From assembly GCF_016863035.1 (NCBI RefSeq), contig NZ_BOOC01000003.1, positions 248,001 to 312,000 of the forward strand: a stretch of DNA of 64,000 nucleotides, read 5' to 3'. The translations under genes were made by a program, and so were the position numbers. The stretch comes from Microbispora corallina. GTDB taxonomy: Bacteria; Actinomycetota; Actinomycetes; Streptosporangiales; Streptosporangiaceae. The first letter of the stretch is position 1. Every line of letters starts with the position of its first letter. The notes under the pieces were generated by a model, which saw only the letters and a list, made by a program, of their open reading frames with translations, had not been told where the DNA came from and made no database searches. Positions 49,892-57,384 of the stretch are shown here, in pieces.

Positions 49892-51769
49892 TCAGCCGGA
49901 GCAGTGGGCGTCGGCTATGGATCTGCCCGCGTCGGACTGGCCGAGGGACACCGCCGTGTTCCAGTCGGCGCAGGCCCCGCCGGCGTCACCCAGCCGGGAT
50001 TTCGCCAGGCCGCGCCGGTAGTAGGCGTCGGCGTACTGCGGGAACAGCCCGATCGCCGTGTCCAGGTCGGATCGCGCCCCCTGCGGGTTGCCCAGCTCGA
50101 TCTCCGCGACACCCCGGAAGTAGTACGCCTCGACCAGTTGCGGGTCGTACGTGAGGGCTGTGGAGAGGTCGGTGTAGGCGCCCCGGTAGTCCTTCAGGGC
50201 GATCTTCGTCTTGCCGCGCTCGCTGTAACCTGCTCCGAAGGTCGGAAGCCGCGACACCTCGTAGTCGAGGTCGCCGAGCGCCCCCGCGTAGTCGCCCTTG
50301 TTGTACTTGGTCATGCCCAGGTAGTGGTAGGCCAGCACGAAGTCCGGGTCGAGCGCGATGGTGCGCTGGAAATCCGTCGTGGCCCCCGCGTAGTCGCCGT
50401 CGCGGAACCTGGCGATACCTCGGCTGTTGTGCACGAACGCCACCCCGGGTTCCTTGGCGATGGCGTCGCTCATGATGGTCTCGGTGTTCTGCCAGGCCGT
50501 GTTCCGGACGACCGTCAGCGTGGCGAACAGCACGGCGAACACCGCCATCGCCGCGATCACCCCGATCCGGGGCATGCCGTTCCACTGGCTGAGCGCCCTG
50601 TCCGCGAAGTGGCCCGCGATGAGGAACAGGCCGAGATAGGGCAGGTAGACGTACCTGTTCGCGTGGTAGTTGTCGATGAGGAGGACCGCCTGGGTCGGCG
50701 CGACAGTGATCGCGAAGAAGCCCAGTCCGAACACCACGACCTTGCGGGACGACCTGATCGCTACCAGCGCGGCGGCCACGGCCGCGAGCAGGAGCGGAGA
50801 CAGGTAGAGGTACCACGGGAGCGGCGTGCCCGGGTACTCGTAGGCGAGGGCCAGGTGGAACGGGTAGACCAGCTGCACCAGATAGTCGGCCAGCGCCGAG
50901 CTGGCCACGACGACCCGGTCGAGGACGGTGTAGCCGTGTGGCGGGACCACGTCCTGTCGCATGGCCAGCGCGACCAGCCCTGCGCCCGCGGCGACGGCGA
51001 AGAACGGGATCTTCTCCAGGACCAGTCTCCGGCTCGGGGCGCGGCCCTGGAGGTAGTCGACGAGGAACATCACCAGGGGCAGCGCGACCGCGGTCGACTT
51101 CGACAGCGTGGCCAGCGCGAAGAGGACCACGGACCAGGCCAGCGGCTGCCACCGTCGTGACGTCAGGTGACGTAGGTAGGCCAGGAGCGCGGCCAGCGAG
51201 AAGAGCGTGGCCAGCAGGGTGCTGCGGGCCGAGATCCAGGCGACCGTGTCCACGTTCATGGGATGGATCGCGAACGCGGCGGCCGTGAAGCAGGCCGGGA
51301 AGGCACGCCCGGTCAGCCCGCGGACCAGCAGGAACGCCATCACCACGTTGGCGAGGTGCAGCACCAGATTGGTGAAGTGGTACATGCCCATCGCACCCTG
51401 ACCGAACAGGTGGTCGACGGCGTACGACAGGTTCACCAGCGGCGTGTACATGAACTGCAGCGGCGTGGTGAACCAGTGGCCGACATTGGCCCAGCTGAGT
51501 TCCCGGATGGACGCGTTGTCCACCACGCTCTCGGGATCGTCGAAATAGATGAAACCGTTGCCGATGCCGTTGGCGTGCACGGCGAAGGCCGCCGCGACGA
51601 TGCAGAGGAGAATCCACCGTTGCCGGGAACGATCCCGCGCTTCGATCACGGCCCTGCGGGCCGCGGCGCCGCGAGCGCCGCGAGCACTGCCGGCGTCGCG
51701 GCGAGCACTACCGGGGCTGCGGCGAGCACTGCCGGGGCTGCGGCGAACGGCCGGGCGAGCGGGCGTCAT
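49892..51769 (-). CDS. TMTC-like polytopic membrane protein with C-terminal TPR repeats
   Basis: A 625-aa protein with a basic N terminus carrying three R-x-x-G-S-A-R repeats, about ten TM helices (residues ~45-430) with GT-C-fold features (YFDDPESVV, NLVLHLANVV, ISARSTLLA, ANRYVYLPY loop), and six TPR repeats (about 445-620: AFVHNSRGIARFRDGDYAGATTDF and similar). Family knowledge: TMTC proteins and bacterial relatives are protein O-mannosyltransferase-like. The substrate is unknown. ATG 51769 is chosen (GGAGACG upstream) over 51808. Confidence 0.82.
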   Translation of the reverse strand: MTPARPAVRRSPGSARRSPGSARRDAGSARGARGAAARRAVIEARDRSRQRWILLCIVAAAFAVHANGIGNGFIYFDDPESVVDNASIRELSWANVGHWFTTPLQFMYTPLVNLSYAVDHLFGQGAMGMYHFTNLVLHLANVVMAFLLVRGLTGRAFPACFTAAAFAIHPMNVDTVAWISARSTLLATLFSLAALLAYLRHLTSRRWQPLAWSVVLFALATLSKSTAVALPLVMFLVDYLQGRAPSRRLVLEKIPFFAVAAGAGLVALAMRQDVVPPHGYTVLDRVVVASSALADYLVQLVYPFHLALAYEYPGTPLPWYLYLSPLLLAAVAAALVAIRSSRKVVVFGLGFFAITVAPTQAVLLIDNYHANRYVYLPYLGLFLIAGHFADRALSQWNGMPRIGVIAAMAVFAVLFATLTVVRNTAWQNTETIMSDAIAKEPGVAFVHNSRGIARFRDGDYAGATTDFQRTIALDPDFVLAYHYLGMTKYNKGDYAGALGDLDYEVSRLPTFGAGYSERGKTKIALKDYRGAYTDLSTALTYDPQLVEAYYFRGVAEIELGNPQGARSDLDTAIGLFPQYADAYYRRGLAKSRLGDAGGACADWNTAVSLGQSDAGRSIADAHCSG

Positions 51770-52141
51770 CACACGTCTCCTGTGAGCGTCGTCGCCGTCG
51801 GGCGTCACAGTTCTTCGTCACGCCGGTCCGGACGTGCCCGGATGCGGTGGAGCGCCTCGGACTGTACGCCCCGGCCCTGACGGGGCGCCAGTGCCCGTCC
51901 CGCCCCCTCGCGATGCGGTACGAGCGCGCGGCCGGCCTGCCACCTGGGAGAAGAGCTCCCACCGGGCCGCCGTCGTGTCCGGTGGCGGACCGGCCGCGTA
52001 GCCGGCCCGGTGAACGTTTCACGGCACGTCGCGCGTGGACGGCGATCGGCGCGGAGAACCGTGACGGGCGAGGGCGTCCCGGGCGCGGGAACGACAGGCC
52101 CCTGTGCCGCCGCTCCCGCGCGGTCCCGCGGACGCCGTGCG
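51770..52141. other. Gap between divergent/tandem genes, no gene supported
   Basis: About 370 bp. Only GC-biased frames; no hairpin of note. Confidence 0.35.
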
Positions 52142-52777
52142 TCACTTCCTGGTCAGGGTCCACTTCCCGTCGGCAAGGACCGAGACGTAGCGGGTGCCCG
52201 CCGGGACGACGACCTTGCCGGAGACGTGCCCGATCTTGTTGACGAGGAGGCCGGGGGCCCCGGACGGCGGCAGGGCGTAGACGACGAAGGTGCTCGTCCC
52301 GCCATGGGCGTACCGCAGGGTGTGCAGACCCTTGGTGGGCGCGGCCAGCTTGAGGACCGCGTCGCCGAGGCCCTTCTCGGTGAGGTGCTTCCAGAGCGGG
52401 GCGTACGAGATGGGGGCGAACCTGAGCGACCAGGCCCCGTCGGCCTCGATCGTGAATCCGGCCGTCTTCAGGTCGGTGTAGGTGTTCACGACGACGGTCC
52501 CGGAGTAGTCGCCGATGCGGTTGACGAGGAGGTCGTTGTCCTTGCCGGAGGGCTGGATGCTCCAGACCGCGAAGTTCGACTCGCCGCTGTGCCGGATGAC
52601 GGCGATGCCGCGGAGCTTGGTCGACGGCACCCGTACGACGTCGTCGCCCTCGCCGTGGAAGGTGCGCGCCTTGATCGGCGGGGGAGCGGTGGAGGCGTCC
52701 GCGAGGTCTGGAACGGTCCAGCTGATGCCGGCGACCAGCAGGACGACGGCTAATCGGATGACACGGATGCTGCCCAT
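52142..52777 (-). CDS. Secreted protein with two similar beta-rich repeats
   Basis: A 211-aa protein with a signal peptide (VIRLAVVLLVAGISWTVPDLADA). Two similar halves follow: VIRHSGESNFAVWSIQPSGKDNDLLVNRIGDYSGTVVV and LRYAHGGTSTFVVYALPPSGAPGLLVNKIGHVSGKVVV, each ending in a W-S-L / W-T-L strand. The duplication suggests a two-blade or tandem beta domain. I do not recognise a named family. It is exported and probably soluble. Start ATG 52777. Confidence 0.72.
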   Translation of the reverse strand: MGSIRVIRLAVVLLVAGISWTVPDLADASTAPPPIKARTFHGEGDDVVRVPSTKLRGIAVIRHSGESNFAVWSIQPSGKDNDLLVNRIGDYSGTVVVNTYTDLKTAGFTIEADGAWSLRFAPISYAPLWKHLTEKGLGDAVLKLAAPTKGLHTLRYAHGGTSTFVVYALPPSGAPGLLVNKIGHVSGKVVVPAGTRYVSVLADGKWTLTRK

Positions 52778-52916
52778 GGGTACTCCTGAGGCTAATGACA
52801 CTCCGTACGTTGGTGGGACGGTTGGTGCGTTCCACCGGGTTACCCCGACACGGGGCGAAATCGCATCGTTACCCTCGTACGACATGTCTGTCACCTGGCG
52901 TTCCCAGGCGCGAGGG

Positions 52917-53525
52917 TCAGGCCGTGCGGCCCTGCTCGAAGAAGGCCCGTACGGCCTGCGCGCCGCCGAGCTCGCGGAGCGGGCGCGAGGCGCCGAAGGG
53001 CGCGTTCCAGAACGGCCCGGTGCGGGGCGTCCAGGGGCCGACGTACGCGTACGGCTCGGGGAGGTGTCCGTCGCCGGGCGAGATCCCGTAGTTGACCTCG
53101 TCGAGGGTGACGGCGAGGTCGAAGTGCTCCGGCCACAGGACCGGTGTGAGGCCGGGGGCGAACGCGAGCAGCGCCTCCTCGCCGATCGCGAGGCTCTCGG
53201 CCAGCCGCGCGGCCGCGGCGGCGTCCACAGTGATCTCGTCGCCGGGAGCCGCGCCGGAGCCGTCGTGGTAGAGGCCCTCGGGCGCGCCGGGGTCCACGCC
53301 GGCCGCCGCACCCAGCTCGGCGTACGTGCCCGCGAGGGGCAGGCGGCGATCGCCGGCGACCAGGACCGCGCCCTCCACCCGCAGATCGGGCTCGGCGACC
53401 GTGCCGAAGCCGCCGGGCACGACACGCAGCCGGATCGTCCCGCTGCGCCGGTACTGCGGCCCGGCGAGGAGCAGTTCCGCCACGCCGTGCAGGGCCCGCC
53501 GGGTCGCGGCCGTCACCTCGTCCAC
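52917..53525 (-). CDS. Conserved actinomycete protein, unknown function
   Basis: A 202-aa protein (VDEVTAATRRALHGVAELLLAGPQYRRSGTIRLRVVPGGFGT..., WPEHFDLAVTLDEVNYGISPGDG, FWNAPFGASRPL). It is a known uncharacterised actinobacterial type with no catalytic motif visible. GTG 53525 is preferred over the longer frame (53621), whose extra N terminus overlaps the divergent TetR start. Confidence 0.7.
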   Translation of the reverse strand: MDEVTAATRRALHGVAELLLAGPQYRRSGTIRLRVVPGGFGTVAEPDLRVEGAVLVAGDRRLPLAGTYAELGAAAGVDPGAPEGLYHDGSGAAPGDEITVDAAAAARLAESLAIGEEALLAFAPGLTPVLWPEHFDLAVTLDEVNYGISPGDGHLPEPYAYVGPWTPRTGPFWNAPFGASRPLRELGGAQAVRAFFEQGRTA

Positions 53526-53611
53526 GGGACCGAGCCTCTCACACCGCCCGCACCCCTCACGGCGCGTGGGGTCACAGATTGAGGGGCCACGGCCGGGGGT
53601 AGCGCCATCAC

Positions 53612-54226
53612 ATGGCACCACAGGACCACGGCGAGCAGTCCGAGGTCATCCTGGGGGTCGCCCGCCGGCTCTTCGCGGCTCTCGGCTACGACGGCACGTC
53701 CATCCGCCAGATCGCCGAGGCGGCCGGTCTCGACGTCCCCACGGTGACCGCGCGGGTGGGCACGAAGCGGGAGATCTACCTCACGGTGATGGACCGGGCG
53801 TTCCAGAACGAGCGAGCCGCGCTCGAACCGGCGGCCCAGGAGTTCGAGCAGACGGGGGACATCCACCGGCTCCTCGACCGCTACCTGGACTTCTACGTCC
53901 ACAACCCCGACATCGTGGCCCTGTGGATGCACCGCTGGCTGATGGACGCGGCCGACGTCGCGGAGCTCGAGTCGGAGTACGTCCAGCCGCTCACCGCGAT
54001 GATGGGCAAGTCGGTGCACAGCCTGCTGGGGGACGTCGACATCGACATCGAGTACACGTTGTGGACCGTTATCTGGTGCGTGCACGGGTACGTGCTGGCG
54101 GGCGTCCTGGAGGCCGACGGGGAGGTCCACGGGCCGTCCGACCCCCGGAGCCTGCGGCGGTTCCGGCGCAACATGCACCTCATGATCCACCGCCACCTGG
54201 GCATGCCCGGCGACCCGCCGCCCTAG
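53612..54226 (+). CDS. TetR-family regulator
   Basis: A 204-aa regulator: HTH EVILGVARRLFAALGYDGTSIRQIAEAAGLDVPTVTARVGTKREIY (residues 10-55), then an all-helical ligand domain. The start overlaps the divergent gene's promoter region. It ends 20 bp before the GH10 gene (convergent). The ligand is unknown. Confidence 0.87.
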   Translation: MAPQDHGEQSEVILGVARRLFAALGYDGTSIRQIAEAAGLDVPTVTARVGTKREIYLTVMDRAFQNERAALEPAAQEFEQTGDIHRLLDRYLDFYVHNPDIVALWMHRWLMDAADVAELESEYVQPLTAMMGKSVHSLLGDVDIDIEYTLWTVIWCVHGYVLAGVLEADGEVHGPSDPRSLRRFRRNMHLMIHRHLGMPGDPPP

Positions 54227-54245
54227 GATCCGCGGCGACGGCCGC

Positions 54246-55472
54246 TCACAGGGCCACGTGGACGTCGGCCGCGCCGGGCTCCTCCAGCCGGAACGTCGCG
54301 GTCTCGCCCTCGACGGCCACCTCGTACTCGCCGAGGAAGCCCGAGAACCGGATGCGCCCCTCGGCGTCGGTCGCCGTCGTCGTGGGCGGCACCCACCACT
54401 CGCCCTTCACCAGCCCGTGCAGCGCCTCGTACGACGGCTTGGGCGTGCCGTCGGCCCGTACGAACCCGCCGGGCGCCCCGAGCCAGCCGCCGTCCTGGAG
54501 GCCCCAGTACGTCACCGCCTCGACCGAGGGATGCGACAGCAGCGTCGTGTAGTGGCGGACCACCTCGTCCGCCTGGCGGGCCTCGCCTTCGGGGGTCGAG
54601 GGCCACTCGGGGATCTGGTAGTCGTTCAGGTCCTCGATGTCCGCGGGCATGAGGTGGCCGGACAGGATCGTCGTCTCGGTGAAGTGGATCGGCAGCCCGT
54701 ACCGGGCGAACCGGTCGAGGACGTCACGCGTCCGCTCCTCGCCCCAGTAGCCCTGGTGCATGTGGCTCTGCAGGCCGAGCGCGTCGATCTTCACGCCCGC
54801 CTCCAGGACGCCCTCGATCAGGCACTCGTACGCGGCGGACATGTCGAAGTCGTTGAGCAGCAGCGTGGCGCCGGGGGCCGTCTCGCGGGCGGCGTCGACG
54901 ACCATCCTGACCATCGGGATCCGGCCCATCTCCCGGCAGATCCGGGTGAGGCCGTTGTCGTACTTGTCGAAGATCGGCATGATGACGACCTCGTTGACGA
55001 CGTCCCACATGTCGATCAGCCCGGAGAAGTCGCGCACCTCGCGCCGGATCCGGGCCGCCTGCTCACGGGCGATGTCGGCGTTCGGCAGGTCCAGCAGCCA
55101 GGGGGCGGTCTCGGTGTGCCAGGCCAGCGGGTGTCCCTTGACCAGGCATCCCCGGTCGGCGAACCACCGGGCCGCCGCGCTGAGCCGCGCCGTGTCCGGC
55201 CGGCCCCGGACGGGCTCGAAGCCGGCCCAGTAGAAGGGCAGCGTGGCGAAGTTGAACAGGCCGGCCCACAGGTCGGCCAGGCGCTCGGCCCGTTCCGGCT
55301 CCGGGTCGTCGCCGTTCGCCAGCGGGATGAACTCGAAACCGGTGCATCCGAACAGGAAGGCGTGGTCGCGCTGCGCGACGACCACCTCCCGCCCGGCCAG
55401 TGGCACGCCGCCGCGGGTGAGCGTGACCGCGGCGTCCGCGGTCCGGTGCCTCCTGATCAGCGGGTCGGTCAT
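54246..55472 (-). CDS. GH10-family glycoside hydrolase without signal peptide
   Basis: A 408-aa enzyme. N-terminal small beta domain, then GH10 barrel: GHPLAWHT, acid/base Glu161 in MWDVVNEV, TLLLNDFDMS, LGLQSHMH, nucleophile Glu266 in IHFTETTI, and WGLQDGGWLG. C-terminal ~70 residues form a beta domain (FSGFLGEYEVAVEGETATFRLEEPG). Family knowledge: endo-beta-1,4-xylanase. There is no signal peptide, so it acts on imported oligosaccharides or uses another route (inference). Start ATG 55472. Confidence 0.88.
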   Translation of the reverse strand: MTDPLIRRHRTADAAVTLTRGGVPLAGREVVVAQRDHAFLFGCTGFEFIPLANGDDPEPERAERLADLWAGLFNFATLPFYWAGFEPVRGRPDTARLSAAARWFADRGCLVKGHPLAWHTETAPWLLDLPNADIAREQAARIRREVRDFSGLIDMWDVVNEVVIMPIFDKYDNGLTRICREMGRIPMVRMVVDAARETAPGATLLLNDFDMSAAYECLIEGVLEAGVKIDALGLQSHMHQGYWGEERTRDVLDRFARYGLPIHFTETTILSGHLMPADIEDLNDYQIPEWPSTPEGEARQADEVVRHYTTLLSHPSVEAVTYWGLQDGGWLGAPGGFVRADGTPKPSYEALHGLVKGEWWVPPTTTATDAEGRIRFSGFLGEYEVAVEGETATFRLEEPGAADVHVAL

Positions 55473-55589
55473 CGGCGTCCTCCAGTCGCGCCGGAGATCC
55501 CGCCGTCGTGGGGCCCCGGCCGGGCTCCGCCGGCGGCCGCCCGCCGGCACCACAACTGTGGCGAACGGGGGCGGCCTCCGCAACCGTCG

Positions 55590-56003
55590 CTACTCGATCA
55601 CCAGCTCGACGGGGATGTTGCCGCGGGTGGCGTTCGAGTACGGGCAGACCTGGTGGGCCTCCTCGACCGCCTTGCGGCCCTCTTCGGGGGAGATGTGGTC
55701 GGGCAGTTCCACCCGGAGCGTCACCGAGAGGGCGAAGCCGCCCGTGCCCGAGGGGCCGAGCCCGACCTCGGCGGTCACGGACGCGTCCGACAGGTCGAGC
55801 TTGGCCCGCGAGGCCACGAGGGCCAGCGCGCTCGCGAAGCAGGCGGAGTACCCAGCGGCGAACAACTGCTCGGGGTTGGTGCCCTCGCCCTTGCCGCCCA
55901 GCTCGACGGGGCGGTCCAGCACCAGGTCGAGCTTGCCGTCGGAGGAGACGGCCCGGCCCTCCCGGCCGGAGGCGGTGGCGATCGCGGTGTACATGGCGCT
56001 CAT
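55590..56003 (-). CDS. Ohr-type organic hydroperoxide reductase (OsmC family)
   Basis: A 137-aa OsmC/Ohr protein with the two redox Cys in GYSACFASAL and VCPYSNATRG, the Arg-containing N-terminal beta region and GTNPEQLFAAGY. It reduces organic hydroperoxides using lipoyl or thiol donors in the cytoplasm. It is divergent from a TetR gene with two identical palindromic operators between. Ohr genes are more often controlled by MarR-type OhrR. Confidence 0.9.
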   Translation of the reverse strand: MSAMYTAIATASGREGRAVSSDGKLDLVLDRPVELGGKGEGTNPEQLFAAGYSACFASALALVASRAKLDLSDASVTAEVGLGPSGTGGFALSVTLRVELPDHISPEEGRKAVEEAHQVCPYSNATRGNIPVELVIE

Positions 56004-56020
56004 CGGGGTGCTCCTTACTG

Positions 56021-56070
56021 GACAGACCTGTCTGTCTCCGTTGGTCCCGAGCCTAGACAGACCTGTCTGG
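56021..56070. promoter_or_regulatory. Two TetR operators in the ohr/tetR intergenic region
   Basis: GACAGACCTGTCTG occurs at 56021-56034 and 56056-56069, each with palindromic CAGAC/GTCTG arms. The second lies directly before the TAAAGT -10 of tetR, and the first is close to the ohr start. One TetR protein can thus repress both genes. Confidence 0.75.
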
Positions 56071-56076
56071 TAAAGT
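56071..56076 (+). promoter_or_regulatory. Leaderless-type -10 (TAAAGT) of tetR
   Basis: TAAAGT is followed by 6 nt and ATG 56083, and abuts the second operator. Confidence 0.55.
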
Positions 56077-56082
56077 CAACTC

Positions 56083-56673
56083 ATGACCACTACCGCCGCG
56101 CCCGAGCGCCGGGCCGCCCCGCCCGCCCGGCGGCGCATCCTCGACACCGCGCGAAACCTGTTCTACGGCGAGGGCATCCGCGCCGTGGGCGTCGACCGGA
56201 TCATCGCCGAGGCCGGTGTGGCCAAGGCGACCTTCTATCACCACTTCCCGGCGAAGGACGACCTGGTCTGCGCCTATTTGAAGGAGCAGAGCGACCTCCA
56301 GCGCGGCCTGGCCGATGGGCTCCGTTCGGCCGAGGGGCCCGCGGAGGAGAGGCTGGTCGCGGTGTTCGAGGCGGTGGGGGAGATCGGCTGCGGGCCGGGC
56401 TTCCGGGGCTGCGCGTTCGTCAACGCCTCGGTGGAGTACCCCGACCCCGCCCATCCCGTGCGGCAGGTGGTGGCCGCGCACCGCGCCTGGTTCAGGGGGC
56501 TGGTGCGGGACCTGCTCGCCGCGACGGGCCACCCCGACCCCGACCCCACCGCGGGGATGCTCGTCATGCTGCGGGACGGCATCGTGGTGGGGGCCGACCT
56601 CGACGACGCTGCCGAGGTCCGCGCGCTCGTCCGCGACGCGGTGACGCGTCTGGCCGCCGTGCCCCGGTCCTGA
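56083..56673 (+). CDS. TetR-family repressor divergent from ohr
   Basis: A 196-aa regulator with an HTH (RRILDTARNLFYGEGIRAVGVDRIIAEAGVAKATFYHHFPAKDDL) and a C-terminal domain carrying EIGCGPGFRGCAFVNASVEYPDP, the two-Cys segment typical of the YbiH/AcrR-like subgroup (TetR_C_25/ QacR-like). Cys residues close to the ligand pocket could act as an oxidation sensor (inference). It is leaderless by the TAAAGT spacing. Confidence 0.87.
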   Translation: MTTTAAPERRAAPPARRRILDTARNLFYGEGIRAVGVDRIIAEAGVAKATFYHHFPAKDDLVCAYLKEQSDLQRGLADGLRSAEGPAEERLVAVFEAVGEIGCGPGFRGCAFVNASVEYPDPAHPVRQVVAAHRAWFRGLVRDLLAATGHPDPDPTAGMLVMLRDGIVVGADLDDAAEVRALVRDAVTRLAAVPRS

Positions 56674-57384
56674 CCCCGTCCGCGCGCACGGCAGCGCCCG
56701 ATCCGCGCTCGTCAGAATCGGATCGGCGCGCGCTTCGGGGCCGCCGCGGCATGCGTGGCCGCCGGCGCCGGCACGTCCTGACCGAGGGCGTGCGCGGCGA
56801 GGGTGGCGCACTTCGGGGTCGGGCCATCCGAAGAACCAGACGTCCGATGTATCGACACGATTAGGCGCGTCCGGCTTCCCCGCCCGCCCCGGTCCGCGCG
56901 GTGGGTGGCGATCGATCAAAGTTGGACACAAAACCCCACGTTCTCCCGCGATTCCGCATCAACTCCGGCCCTGTAGGGTGCCCCGTCCGGGCTGCGGCGT
57001 TTCCGGGTTGTTACGTCTGTTCCATCGTTCCAGCGTCTTGAGGGCGTTGACAGGTGTTCCCTTTTGTGGGATCACAGTCCAGAGATCCAATCTTTGCGAG
57101 AGGATCTCGACGCCGAAGGCTCCGAAGGGAGACCGATGGAACCGGGCAGGGCGCGGGCACCCACGTGACGCCCCGCTGCGCGGACCTCCGCGCGGCCACC
57201 GGTCCGTGAGCGCTCACGGGACCGCGCCGGTTCCCCGGGCCGTCCCCCTCCGAGGCCCTCCGGCACCCCCGTACCGCCGACGAGGCGGACACCTCGGCCG
57301 TTCACCGGGCCGCGTGCGGGCGCGGCGGCCGTATCCCTTCCGCAGGTCACCACCAGCACGACCTTGACGGCCAAAGGAGCCGAC
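56674..57384. other. Promoter region of the GH29 gene with possible 10-codon leader ORF
   Basis: About 710 bp. A TTGACA at 57047-57052 lies 17 bp before GATCAC. TGTGGGATCACA (57065-57076) is palindromic and a candidate LacI-type operator. A 10-codon frame (57136-57168) with AAGGGAGAC upstream may be a leader peptide. Confidence 0.4.
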
